The notes: a model not told the origin generated them from the letters alone. A stretch of DNA of 25,209 nt from Acanthaster planci (GCF_001949145.1 NW_019091463.1:825066-850274), one strand, 5' to 3'; shown: positions 8,850 through 19,737, numbered from the stretch's first letter. Numbers and translations are program-made.

Positions 8850-9182
8850 CTCCGGGACCACCCACAGAACCAAACGCACTAGGCACTATCACTTGTAGCT
8901 CTTCTAATGTCATATATCTCACCTCTTGCAGCGTGTGCAGTGTTCAGTATGTTGGAGCGACTAAGAACACTCTCAAGAAGCGGTTCTATGGCCATAGATC
9001 GACAGTCAACACCAAACGAAGTGGGCCACCACTTCAACCTTCCAAACCATTCTATGTCTGACATGATCTTACTGGGCATACAATCACTTGGGCGCCGTAA
9101 AGATGCTGTTCGCTTCAATGTGGAGAAGCTTAGGATCAAACGCCGCCACACCATACAACCCCATGGTCTGAACATCACTTAG
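8850..9182 (+). pseudogene. Penelope-like retroelement, C-terminal GIY-YIG endonuclease relic
   Basis: Seen: the first frame reads NVIYLTSCSVCSVQYVG then a KKRFYGHRSTVN stretch. About 9013-9025 the homology changes frame and resumes as VGHHFNLPNHSMSDM, ending in IQPHGLNIT and TAG at 9180-9182. Known: Penelope-like elements carry a GIY-YIG nuclease after the reverse transcriptase, with a CxxC pair inside the IYL...QYVG core and histidines in a HFNLP.H segment. All of these are visible. The domain is interrupted by one frameshift and there is no recognisable reverse transcriptase upstream, so this is a 3'-end fragment, probably from a 5'-truncated insertion. A bacterial-style GIY-YIG or intron nuclease is unlikely given the HFNLPNHS...SDM block. 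Confidence 0.85.
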
Positions 9183-9309
9183 ACGTGATGGGCGTGCATG
9201 ACAGAGCTCTCAAAAGTCTCCCCAAAATTTATAAGAGAATCCAGGCAATCCTCTTAAACATTACTGAGGCTTCAGCAATTTCAACCAAGACCACTCTAGT
9301 CAGTGATTT

Positions 9310-9800
9310 TTTCTCGACGAGCTCCTTGAGGCAAGACAAGAACGTTTTGAATCTGCAAAAGCTAAATGCCTAGAGGAAGCCAAACAAGATGGCGACGAGG
9401 CGAGAGCGTCCATTGTCAACAGCAGTGCAAGTATTTTTGATCTCAAATTGAAAACAAGACGATCACCAGAAATGCAGCCGATGACTTGAGGGAACTTTGC
9501 TTCTATATATTTGGTCATCGTCAAGGCTTTCCACAATCTTGCCTGAGGTTTACTGCAGGGCAGTCAGAAAAGACGGCCATGTCACCCTCACTTACGGCAC
9601 ATAATAGAGCCATCGAGTCACCCACGATACCATTCTTGAAGCTGTCAATCAGCTGCGAAAGGACATCAAATTGCTTGATGAGAAATTTTCAGTCAAAATT
9701 GCAATAATTTCTGACAAAGTTTGTGCGTCTTCTGACAGAGAAAGGCTGCAATCCATGGAAGTTGAGAAGAGCAACCAGCAGACTACATTGATATTCTAAT
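9310..9800 (+). pseudogene. Probable N-terminal part of LINE ORF1, coiled-coil-like
   Basis: Seen: short frames on the plus strand rich in E, K, R, A and L. One reads DELLEARQERFESAKAKCLE from about 9315. Another, around 9635-9790, reads EAVNQLRKDIKLLDEKF and continues into a charged stretch. The frames are separated by stops and shifts. Inferred: because they lie directly upstream of the esterase-like block on the same strand, they are probably the coiled-coil N-terminus of the same ORF1. There is no diagnostic motif, so an unrelated helical ORF remains possible. Confidence 0.5.
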
Positions 9801-9899
9801 GTAGGCTATCAATGCCCCATTTAATAATGACAATGGCTGGAACACCCCGTCAATTCCTTCCCGAAACCTCTGTCAGTCATAACAGGAAGTCGTTTTAGT

Positions 9900-10420
9900 G
9901 TGCTGTCGACGGACGCCATGAGGGACAGCGATTCTATACTTGAAGCCGAACATGTGATCATATCAGGACAGCGGTTAAGCAAGACAAAATGTGTAAATCC
10001 GTTGCCAAGTCTGGAGCCAAAGTTTCTGATATCTCACCTCTTGCCAGCCAACAAATTAAAAAAACATTTGCCCACCGAGGTTATTCTCTACGTCGCCACA
10101 AATAATACCACAGATAACGCAGAAGAGATCCGGGACAAAATTGTGTCTGTAGCAGAAACTTTATTATCCGAAAATACTATTGAGCATGTAACACTATCTG
10201 GTATCATATATCGCCACGGAGAAACCAGATCCTCCCAAGAAAAAAATCGTCCTTCTAAACTGTCTCTTGAAGGACTCTGCCCTTCAGCAAGCTTGGGGAT
10301 TCATAGACAATGGTAACATCAGGGACAGACACCTGAGCTCGGACGGTGTTCACCTCAACAAGTAAGGTCAGTCAGCTTTCGCGAAAAACCTCATCCAACA
10401 TCTATACCCCAACACAACAC
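9900..10420 (+). pseudogene. LINE ORF1 SGNH/esterase-like domain, broken
   Basis: Seen: the frame at 9900-10316 has HLPTEVILYVATNNTTDNAE followed by EEIRDKIVSVAETLL and HVTLSGIIYR. After a frame change the end reads GNIRDRHLSSDGVHLNK, then TAA at 10363-10365, then GQSAFAKNLIQHL past the stop. Known: CR1/L2 ORF1 proteins carry an esterase of the SGNH family, with a VGTND-like strand (block III) and a C-terminal DxxH catalytic pair. Here the latter is present as DGVH (Asp at 10342). The VGTND-like position reads VATNN, so the conserved Gly and Asp are changed. The N-terminal GDS serine motif is not clear. The role in ordinary elements is thought to be lipid or chaperone-linked. This copy is dead. 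Confidence 0.75.
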
Positions 10421-10599
10421 GGGAGGAGATGTCGCATCCTCATCAACCACGGAACTTGCCCAACACCCCATCATTCGCTCCCTGTCGGTAAACCCATCAA
10501 TGTTCTACGTGGTTTGTGGTCGTACGAGGAAACATCAGGATTTTCACAAACTAGCTCAGAAACCTAGGAAGAGGTCACGACAATTTTCCATTCCAACTC

Positions 10600-11262
10600 C
10601 ATTCCAATTCACATACAAGGCTACACCATAATGCGAACCGATCGTAAGGGTCCAGACAAGCATGGCGAGGTTGCATATTATATCTTAAATACCATTCAGT
10701 ACCGTGTCATGTCAGAGATTCAAAGTGATGTTGAATCTTGCTGGTTAGAGGTTAACCTGAAGAACTGTAACCCGATTGTGCTAGGTGTTGTTTACCTCCC
10801 AAGTAAACTGGAACAACACATGCTCAATCTTAAAAGTACGATATATAAATTAATCTTGAGTGTCGGGAATTACTTTTAGTGGGAGACTTCAACCTTAATA
10901 TTTTTGACGATGTTGATCGTGTTAAAATTGATGATTTTTGTTACGAATTGCAAGTTCAGCAAATGGTTGATAGACCTACGAGAGTCGCACCAACTAGTAG
11001 CACATGTATCGATCTTGCCTTTTCTTCGCATCCAGACAAAATTACAGCCTCCATAGTTGTTCCATTAGGATTAAGTGATCACGTGATGGTATTACTTAAC
11101 AGGAAAGCCAATGTTACTGTTCCCACCAAGGTCTCTATGATTAGAAATTTTAAAAACTCTGACGAAAACCTTTTTCTGAATGAGTTTCTTAACTTGCCAT
11201 GGGAATCTGTTGAAAAAGTATCTGGTATCGATGAAGCCTGGGGTATGTGGAGCAAACGTTGA
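10600..11262 (+). pseudogene. LINE ORF2 endonuclease (EEP family) fragment
   Basis: Seen: GYTIMRTDRKGPDKHGEVA at about 10619, then VVYLPSKLE, a frame change, then VGDFNLNIFD at 10879, a DRPTRV segment near 10970, and GLSDHVMV near 11075. Known: GY.L.R.DR..HGGG, GDFN and SDH are the conserved stations of the exonuclease-endonuclease-phosphatase fold in CR1/Jockey-type LINEs; GDFN and SDH hold catalytic residues. The N-terminal part with the metal-binding glutamate is not found between the end of ORF1 (about 10420) and 10600, where only about 180 bases remain. The copy therefore carries an internal deletion, as well as a frameshift just before GDFN and a TGA at 11260-11262. Confidence 0.85.
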
Positions 11263-13110
11263 ATGAAGCCTGCAACAGACATGCGCCTTATCAGGAAATT
11301 CGTCAAAGAACAAAATACATGTACAAGACCCCTTGGGTTACAAAAGAAATGCTTCAAACGGAATGCCATGAAGACTAGAGAACAGAAGACATCTGATGAC
11401 GATGATTGGTGTACTGCTAAGCAGTTACGGAATCAAGCCAATAATCTTGCCAAGTATTTAAAACGAAATTATTATGAAAACAAAATCAAGAATAGCAGAA
11501 GGAACTCAAAGAGGCTGTGGTCATTGGCCAAGGAAGCAAGTTCCTATACAAACAATGTCACTTAACCGTCTAATTCGGACAAGCTTGGCAAATGCTTTTA
11601 ATTCGTTCTTTGTAAAGATAGGCGAGGAGCTTGCTAGAACATTTCACAATGATCAAATGGCTGCAGGCAGTAATTCACCGCTTGGCACAGATACTTATTC
11701 TTTTATGTTTTTGCAAGTTACAGCTCTCTTTGTTGAAAAACAGATTAAGAAAATGGATCCATCTGTTGCCACAGGAATTGGTGGCATCTCTTGCAAGCTA
11801 GTGAAATCCGCATGCCCGACCATATGCCCGTCGCTGACCTGTCTTATAAACGAAGTGTAAATCCCTTTATTCAGGTTTTGTTCCTCGGAAATGGAAGACT
11901 GCAAGAGTCACCCCAGTATTCAAAGGTGGTGATTGAGATGAGATCAGTAATTACAGACCCATTTCAGTTCTCCCACTTGTGTCTAAGATTCTGGAAAGGG
12001 CTGTAAATAATCAACTTCGTGACTTCCTCGATCAGATAAACTTTTTTGCTGAGCAGCAGTCGGGTTTCAGACCGCATCATCTACTCAGACCACCGTTCTT
12101 GATGTTACTGATTTCATTTTGCATAACATGGATTCTGGTAACATTACAGGTGCAGTTTTTCTGGACCTGAAAAAAGCATTTGACACAGTCGATCATGGCA
12201 TTTTCTATCAAAATTACATGGTTTTGGGGTCAGGGGCCTTGAGTTGAAATGGTTCGAGTCTTATTTAAGTGGAAGGGTACAGGCTACCAAAATTGACGAT
12301 GCTTTATCAGACTTTGCTAGTGTTCAAGTCGGAGTCCCACAAGGTTCGATACTAGGTCTTCTGCTTTTTACTGGTTTTATTAACTCTCTCCCATCAAGCA
12401 TTACTGTTCCTCAATGCAAAATAGATATGTATGCAAATGATACACTGCTGATGTTCAATGGAAACTCCACAGAGTTTCTGAATGATAAAATGATGACAGG
12501 CATGGAGCAGGTGTGTAAATGGTTACACGAACACAAGCTCACCCTGAATAATAGCAAAACAAAATTCATGATTTTTGACACCCACCATCGCTTATCTCAT
12601 GTTGAGGATACTCAAATTACTTCAAACGGAGAGACTCTGGAGCGTGTCAATACATGTAGTTTTAAATACTTGGTGGCTATGCTGGACGAGTCACTATCAG
12701 GGTCGGATCACTTCAACCTTGTTGCTAAGAAAATCTCGCAAAAATAAGTTTTCTTCGTCGTTCCGCTAAACCTTGTCTTCCTGCTTTGATCTTTAAAATG
12801 CTTATTTGCGCCATGGTTTTGCCTTTATTCGATTATCGTAGCATTGCGTGGTCCAGTTGTTCTAACGGCAATATACTGAGAGACTTGTTAAGCTGCACAA
12901 CCGACTTGGGAGATTAATTCTCAATGCTCATTACAGAACTCATATTGCTGACTTACACGAAGCACGCTCTTGGACCACACTTCCTCAACGCTGCCATTCT
13001 TAACGACTGTGCGAGGTCTGCAAGTGCGTTAGGAAACTTAACCCCCACTACCTTAATTCTCGCTTTGAACCTCCAAGCCACTCGTTTGGCACCTGATCGC
13101 TGTCAAATGG
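11263..13110 (+). pseudogene. LINE ORF2 reverse transcriptase, inactivated
   Basis: Seen: a linker to about 11560, then RT blocks in three frames. These are RKWKTARVTPVFKGGD then a TGA near 11936, NYRPISVLPLVSKILERA, EQQSGFRPHH, and motif A as FLDLKKAFDTVDH (about 12160-12195). Next come WFESYLSGRVQ, GVPQGSIL (about 12337), motif C as YAND (12430-12441), and KWLHEHKLTLNNSKTKFM. The C-terminal tail follows to about 13110, including LPLFDYRSIAW and KLHNRLGRLILNAHYRTHIA. Known: these are the standard Jockey/CR1-superfamily RT signatures; motif C should be [FY]ADD. The first catalytic aspartate is replaced by Asn (AAT at 12436-12438), which by itself should abolish activity. Frameshifts lie near 11570-11900, 12090 and 12200. 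Confidence 0.9.
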
Positions 13111-13148
13111 CTTAATAATTATATTATGTCAATATTATATATTATATC

Positions 13149-15331
13149 AATACTTGACTCCACATCCGCCTCCTGCCTCTCCATTATTTTAACACTCAAA
13201 TGGCCTTTTATTCATAAGTTGGTCACATTTATTTGAAAGTAAAGAGAACAACCTTTTTATTTTGACACCTTTGAATAAAACTGAAAGCGCTGAAATGAAA
13301 CCCAAAGTAATCTGGCACCTGCTCTTTAACAGATTACATTGAATAGGATAGTTTAAGGAAACATGATCAAAATTGGCTTCCTTGTGAATAAGATCTACTG
13401 ATGCTAGCGTCTCGAAGTTCAATCAGCAAAGCATGTACATAGGTCTAAGTAGCAAACCAGCCACAGGCTATAAGTAGCCCACGCAAATTTAAATCTGCCC
13501 CCAAAGTAGGTACCGGATTCGGAAGGGCCTTATTTAATTTAAAGACTCGTACTCTTTCCTGTACCATTATCTTTGCCTTTGCTCTCAACTATCGTCACAT
13601 GGATTTGTGTCTGGATTTCGAAAATGCCGGATTCACTGTTGGAAATCACAGTATACTCCCCCCAAAATGGTGCAGACATGCAGTAGACGGCAGAAAAGTA
13701 TATATTTTAATGTCTCAAACTCCTCAGAGAATTTTGTTTACATAAATTTGGTATTGTGGCCTCTGAGAAATTGGAAGGTTTTAGCTGTAGACCACTTTTG
13801 GAAAACGTCAGATTGATATGCTAGAGGGGCTGTGGAAACGACCCCGGTCTCTGTTAATGAATGTCTGAAAACAAACCTTTCTGCGTCAAACCTGAGGATC
13901 TGATATCTAAAATGGATTTTTACTTTTAGCAACAATGAGGAAAATTGATGGTTTCGGTGTTGTAGCGAAATCACCAAGGCCAGTCAGTACAAATTAGGAA
14001 AATGTGAAAAGCTCTCGAGATTTTACGCAAAACTATAGAATCCATGTCGAAAACCCCACACTATGTCATTTAAAATGGTATCGTTTTTGTTTGATAGTAA
14101 ATCTGATCTATACACTTCATTGGCTTCACTGATGCAATTAAACCCTTCTCATCAAAAATGTATTAAACATCAGCTTAGATAAAGGGAAGGGGATTATCTA
14201 TCCAAAACTCCAGTATTTCAACATATTATTTTGTATATTTAAAACAAAATAGAGGAATGTGGCTGTGAACAACCACAGAGCTTTGAAATGGGAGTGCTCT
14301 GTTTTTGTCATTTTCTACACTTGAAAAGCTCGGGTGAGTGCTAATATAATTGTACTTGATGTTGCTTCCAGTTAAGAAGCCTCAGGCCTTATCAACTGGA
14401 ATGTGGCATTTCACTAATCATGAACATTATATAACACGGACAGCACTGATAATTTGCAATGGTTTAACTGTCTTTGTGAGTTTAGACGAGGCATTTTATA
14501 AATGCTACTGACACTACTTTCATGCTCAAGTCAAACAAAACTGGATTAAATTCACAAACAGATTTAAAAGTAGAGCATACATGTGTTTTTAGCAGTTATT
14601 AGCATCAAGGTTACCTGAAAACACACACTATGGCATGTACCTGTTGAACACAATGGTACTTATTGGGGTCAAGGTTTCTGTACATTCAAGTTTTTCTTGT
14701 AATATTAAAATAAATGTGACAACTGGCTTCCCTGAATCAAATTGTGAAACTTTCAACAATTGACAACTGCCCTTTTTACCCCAGCTTGTGAACGGCATCT
14801 ACCAGGTCATCTCACTTGGCTGATATCCAATCAAGAAGAGAGACAACCAGTTACAACCTACTTCGAATGGGTACTTATGCATGTATTGGCTGAAAATTTT
14901 TTTTTTAAGTTTTGTCGATACATAATCACATGTACAGGTTGAATAGGTAATCGATTAATGTTGCGTCTACCTTTCACAGAATTAACACAATGACTAATCC
15001 AAACAGAAAAGACACCCACTAAAACAAAACATCACATCATTATTACATTTATATAGACGTGGTACTCTTACTTGCCACTGCAGGTCCGAATTTTTTCGCC
15101 AGTTCTGCCTTCGAAGTCCCTGTCATGGATACGGACACACACTATTTGACCACACACGATAAATTAGAAAGCCAGCATCACATCGAAACTAGGCCTAGTA
15201 AACATTCTGGCATGGATTGCTGATACATGAATCGCGTTGTTAACATACACATTTGGGCAAAGTCGCTGAACCACGCCCAAATGTTTAAAAAGGGTGATTC
15301 CCACAGTTCCAATCACTCGGACCAGTCCTTG
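13149..15331. other. AT-rich intergenic DNA, nothing recognised
   Basis: Short ORFs only (up to 79 codons), none with a recognised motif. No tRNA-like or transposon protein similarity found by eye. It could include introns of a gene whose exons lie outside the window. Confidence 0.55.
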
Positions 15332-15369
15332 CTTTATGTTTGGACCGCGTCCGCGGTCCAAACATAAAG
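15332..15369. repeat. Perfect palindrome with 18-base arms
   Basis: Seen: CTTTATGTTTGGACCGCG (15332-15349), a TC spacer, then its exact reverse complement (15352-15369). GC-rich at the centre, AT-rich at the ends. No mismatch in 18 pairs, so it is either young or kept; no gene is next to it. Confidence 0.95.
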
Positions 15370-15729
15370 ATGCGGGACACCAGGCGTTTTCCTCATTTGT
15401 GCACTAGTACATGGTAGCGGCAGCACGGGTGTTTTCGTGAGTAGTGTACACTGAACTGAGGGCAAAGGTAACCGTGTATATTAGACGATCATACTTGTAA
15501 ATTGCACTATTACTTTATCTTGGTTCTTGAATACAAATCGTGCTAACCTCTACATAGAATTGCAATTTACAGTTTTTCCTCAGAATTTGAAAGTAATTTG
15601 ACTTGGTTAAGTTTCAGAATTTACGACAGGAAGATAGTATGCATGCAAATGCGTATACATGAAAATCGTGAAAAACTAATAATAAATCAATGAATGGGGT
15701 CATGATGACGTCACTTCAGAAATACTACA

Positions 15730-15998
15730 GCTAGGATTGCTCTCACCAAGTTATGGAATTCCCTATATTCTTTTACAACATGGAATCTTTCATTATTCAA
15801 ACGAGAATATAGGGCCAAATTACGAACTGGACATCTAAATTTTACACTTGCTTATTTTCACAGGGTTACAAGACTTGGGATATCTACTTGACAAGAACTT
15901 GCTTCTTCGGGACCCTATCGATACATTTATCTCTCGTTTTTGTATAGTTTGAAACACCAGGAATGTGGAAAATAAATGAAAGAATGAATGAAGGGATG
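15730..15998 (+). mobile_element. Second LINE relic: RT C-terminal tail and GAAT-repeat 3' end
   Basis: Seen: an open stretch from 15730 to TGA at 15889-15891, with ALTKLWNSLYSFTTWNLSLF then KREYRAKLRTGHLNF. About 80 bases later comes AATAAATGAAAGAATGAATG, a short TGAA-rich tail. Known: CR1/L2-type RTs end in a RLWNSLP...L..FK.. segment, and L2-like elements often end in TGAA/GAAT microsatellites. Both fit, so this is probably the extreme 3' end of a 5'-truncated insertion on the plus strand. The homology is short, so the family is uncertain; it differs from the 3' end of the LINE at 9300-13140. Confidence 0.5.
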
Positions 15999-17507
15999 AA
16001 AACGTTTTCTTACCTCATCACCAACGGTTAATCACCACCACAATTTTTTTAATCCGACAAGACATACAATAGCGGCGTTTCTGTCACTTCAAATCGCCAG
16101 TACTTTAGTATCATAAGCTCATGTACATGTATTAACAATGATGACTGAACCACAGAAATTGTTTTCATGCAACGCAAGAAACTCCTAGCTGGGCTGAAGA
16201 ATATTGATGTTGGAGTCTGCCGAGTTCATTGTATACACTGGTATCAACAAATAACGCAAACATCAGATGTTGCTTGGCTACTACTATACAATCAGGATCA
16301 GAATCAGGATCCAATTCACATTTTCCCAAACCAAGCATCAACCGAAATCTACCCATGCAAGCAACCCGCACTGTTGTTTGTATATTACAAAACCTATTTT
16401 TAGAACCAATTGTTAGCGTGTGACTGTATACAGCATTGTGAACAGGTTGGCTTTATTTGCTCGAGATCTTTTGTGTTCATAGTGCGCGTAAACCCTTGAT
16501 TGTAAGGTTGCATGTACATTGTATGGAACGCAAATAAAACAAATTAAGAACAGATTGCCAAAAAGGATTCCCAACCTACCCAAAAATCCACAAATGGATG
16601 GAGGTTAAATCTAGTTGTCATTTTTGTTTTGCTCCATGCAACACGTTAGAACGTTTTATATTCGACAGACAACTTGTCTTTAGTGATTGTTCTGCAGAGG
16701 ACAGTATACCATAATTCCTGATTGGCAGCGTAGCTTTCAACCCCAACGACAATGTGTAACACAATAGACCGATTGCACCCGCTGACTCGGGAGACCTGTA
16801 GTGGGTATCAACCCCATAGCAACGTGTGTTTTGAGTGCTGTTTACAAACAGTAGTATTATACAGCAAAGTTACAGTATAGTACCCAGCACATCAGTAGTC
16901 TGAGTAGTACGGTACTGTCGGCTTTATTTTGGTAAATGATACTTCTGAAATTTGCTTGTAGCCCAATGCATGACACGGGCAAAGTGTCGGCTATCTGATA
17001 AAATCATGGCCTTGGCACAATCACCATGTTGTAATTTATCTTCCCAGTATCACAGATCACGTGTCTTTGGTTGAAGTATTTCAAATCATTGGTTATCTTT
17101 ATAAAGCTATCATACATGCATAAAAACTAGAGCGCTGACTCGTGTACAAAGTGATGCCTGCTGGGCTCATCCGTGTTTGTGCACAAACCTATGGAAAACT
17201 CGAAATTAATTTTTGTTCGGCATTATTTTGTACGGCTATTTGCAAATCTGCGTCTGCATTCTAAAACGATACGTCAAAAAGCCGACACGCAAAGAACCAG
17301 AGCGCAAAGTCAGTAAATGAGCATTCATTTTGCTCTGCGCCAAAAATACACAAAAGCGCGCGCGCGTACCTATCCGTTGTACATGAATTTTGCTGTGACG
17401 TTTTTTTTTAATTGGATTTTATTGGTACCCGATGTGCACGACAGCTGCTGATCCAGAGCCGTCAATTCACTTACACCATTCATATCCATCATAAAGAGTG
17501 GAGAGGA
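15999..17507. other. Intergenic DNA, nothing recognised
   Basis: Overlapping short ORFs near 16165-16420 on both strands show no motif. A small internal repeat of GAATCAGGATC occurs near 16296-16312 and a GCGCGCGCG run at 17357-17366. No RNA gene recognised. Confidence 0.55.
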
Positions 17508-17530
17508 CATCGCGTCCGGGCATCGCGTCC

Positions 17531-17555
17531 AAAACGCATCTCGCGTATGCGTTTT
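17531..17555. repeat. Small hairpin next to a 12-base tandem duplication
   Basis: Seen: AAAACGCAT (17531-17539), a seven-base loop, ATGCGTTTT (17547-17555). Just upstream ACATCGCGTCC and GCATCGCGTCC stand in tandem (17508-17530). No known element is indicated. Confidence 0.6.
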
Positions 17556-17925
17556 TCAGGAGGGTAAATAACAAGCGTTGCAAACTTTGTTGCGTGCACT
17601 TTCAAACGGAGTTTTTAAAAACTGGTTGAGGTTATTTTGCTTCAATCGTCAGATTTTTAAAAAACTAAATTCTGCACTTGGAATGGCTAAATTTGGAAAG
17701 AATAATGTTTGAGCTTAGCCCCACTAGTTTGGCACGGACTCTCACTCCCACTCCATCCTTAGCCACACATCCGTATACGCAATGTCTTGTCGGCGTATTG
17801 AACATTTCGGCGCACCTATTTATCATCGTGGGCGCAATTTCTTTTGCACACGAACATGACCCTTGACCCTTCTGCTTTCCAAAAACCATTTATTGAATGA
17901 TATCACTTAAATTATTCAGGTATTT

Positions 17926-18512
17926 TCCACAAAAAAGATTGTTACACTTCTGTATGCCACATGTTGGATTTCATAATTATTCATTATATGAATGAATTTC
18001 AGTGCAATATTTCCTGTGAATATGTAAAATTAAAATTAAGACTATTTCATTTCCTTTTATTGACAATGTTCTTCAGTGTTGGCTCATCGAAATCAGACGG
18101 AAAACACGTGGACAGTTTAGACATCATTATATTTAGGCCTACAGGCAAAACTTAATTGTGAGTCTTGGTGGAATTCTCAAATTTTTACACACTGAAGCAA
18201 TCACGATTGAACAGACCGTAAGTGAAAATATTGCCTGAGCAAGACTGCGTACACAACAGGTGTGCAAAAAGATAAATAAAAAAACACGTACACAAACAAG
18301 TTAACATTATCGATTTTGAGTGAGTTATTTTAATAAGGAACGGGTCAGCTCCGAAAATGACGTTCTTGCATTTTCTGTTTATTTTTGCTTGTTTTTGAGA
18401 GGAAGTCCGAGGTTTAGCCGCTGTCCCATAAGAAAAAGGTTTTCTCCATACTCAATGTTGACTTAAATCGGCACACAGCATCACGCCCCTCCTGAAACGC
18501 AGCGCACCACCA
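17926..18512. repeat. Dispersed repeat, copy 2 (partner at 1-548)
   Basis: Seen: same orientation as the copy at the window start, about 18 kb apart. The match begins near CACAAAAAAGATT and ends near the CGCAGCGCACCACC segment. It contains no coding potential. Because the first copy is cut by the window edge, this one may show the true 5' limit, roughly 17910-17926. It could be the LTR, the untranslated region or a non-autonomous part of an element; nothing in it decides this. Confidence 0.8.
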
Positions 18513-19321
18513 TTAGAGAAACATTCGCTTTAAAATAATCAGCTATGGATGTACATACTGCATCAAAAGACGCACTGACTTCCCGTATGTTGTACTTGGG
18601 CGTTGCATTTGGAAAACAAAATTAGATATCTATTCTCTCTTATTTTGAATGTTCTACAACATGGATTCAAAATTTCTGCGCCCAGGACGGTGACAAATTT
18701 TCTCCGCGCGGAGAATGAGAAGTTAGTTCTCTAGTTTTTATATATATATATAGCTCTGTGGTTGTCTTGATAAATTTTTGATGAACGAATAAAATGTAGT
18801 TAAACTCTTCAGCAACCAGGAAAGAAAAAAAGAAAAATATCGAATTGATAACCACGGCTTGTGTAATGCAGATAATTTTCCCACTGCGCTTCGTTAGCTG
18901 TGACCCCGTCTGACATATTTCCTTCACTGATATCTGTATCCCTAAAATGAAGGAAATTTCACTACCCAGAAAAGTAGCCATTTTGAAAATGCATCCCTCT
19001 GCAAAACGGCTAAAATAGCGCCACTTTCAGACCCAATTGATGCCAAATTGCTCAGAATTGGAAGCCCTGAGTCCGCGTCAGAGGTTCAGTGCCATATTTC
19101 TTCTATTCCCCAATCCCATGGGTCTGTTCGGGCGCTGAGCGACTCTTAAGAAACTCTGTTTTTTGTGGACGCCGTGTTTCTGGACTGGTCCCCGTCCCTA
19201 TCTGCTACGAACAGGAACAAAAAATGTTTTGAAATGAAATTGACAGTCATTTGGTACGTATTCATCACATAGGCGCGCAAGTTTAAGCGCGTTTGACGCG
19301 GAGCACGCTGAATACACGCAA
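18513..19321. other. Intergenic DNA with a short TA microsatellite
   Basis: A TATATATATATA run lies at about 18740-18752. The 104-codon minus-strand ORF at 18667-18981 is low in complexity and matches nothing known to me. Confidence 0.55.
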
Positions 19322-19633
19322 CGAATTTAGGAAGTTTATGAAACGAGTGGCTCAGGTTTAGTCTTCACTGGTTCCGTTTGAGGAGACTCCGACCATGCCG
19401 ACTGGTATCAGTAAAACCAAAGACTACGCCGAAGCCACCCGTTTCGTAAACGCCCGTAGTCTGGTATGCACATTGATTTCCAATGGGTATGCGTCTATTG
19501 GCGTTTTCAAAACGGATGGCTTGGGCTTAGCCTTTGGCTTCACTGGGTCCAGTTGGCATGGTCAGAGTCTCCTCAAATGGCTGGAACCAGCGAAAACAAA
19601 GCCTGAGCACTCGTTTCGTAAACGCCCTAAATC
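19322..19633. mobile_element. Foldback (MITE-like) element with about 135-base inverted arms
   Basis: Seen: the left arm (about 19322-19458) and the right arm (about 19500-19633) are reverse complements with about one mismatch in eight bases. Matching blocks from the outside in include TTTAGG, GAAACGAGTG, GCTCAGG, CACTGGTTCC, TTTGAGGAGACTC, GACCATGCC and AAGCCA. The loop is about 40 bases. The word CGTTTCGTAAACGCCC occurs at the inner end of the left arm (19441) and again in the right arm (19612). Known: a short element made almost wholly of inverted arms fits a foldback or MITE. No flanking target duplication is obvious. Confidence 0.82.
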
Positions 19634-19673
19634 AAAAGAATAAAAATCTAGATGGGAAATGCATGCGCGCGAG

Positions 19674-19737
19674 CCATTGCTTGTGCAGAGAATTTTCATG
19701 TGCTAGAAGGTCACATGAACAGGGCGACGAGCAATGG
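19674..19737. repeat. Nested double stem
   Basis: Seen: outer arms CCATTGCT (19674-19681) and AGCAATGG (19730-19737) enclose inner arms TTCATGTG (19695-19702) and CACATGAA (19712-19719), with near-symmetric unpaired stretches between. It sits just downstream of the foldback element. Too interrupted for a typical microRNA precursor. Confidence 0.5.

Larger units (their letters stand above)
9300..13140 (+). mobile_element. CR1/L2-type non-LTR retrotransposon, decayed
   Basis: Seen in order on one strand: a charged helical region, an SGNH-esterase-like ORF1 end, an apurinic-type endonuclease fragment, a reverse transcriptase and its C-terminal tail, then an AT-rich end (ATTATATATTATATC near 13133-13148). 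Known: CR1 and L2 elements have an esterase-like ORF1 and an endonuclease-RT ORF2, which matches. At least six frame changes and several stops separate recognisable blocks. The 5' boundary is uncertain. The element directly follows the Penelope relic, so one may have inserted next to or into the other. It is not capable of moving on its own. Confidence 0.88.

Noticed and set aside
15332-15369. Intrinsic transcription terminator
   Set aside because: The genome is eukaryotic, and the hairpin has no T run or upstream gene.
18667-18981. 104-codon minus-strand ORF
   Set aside because: Low-complexity phenylalanine run, TA repeat, no domain.
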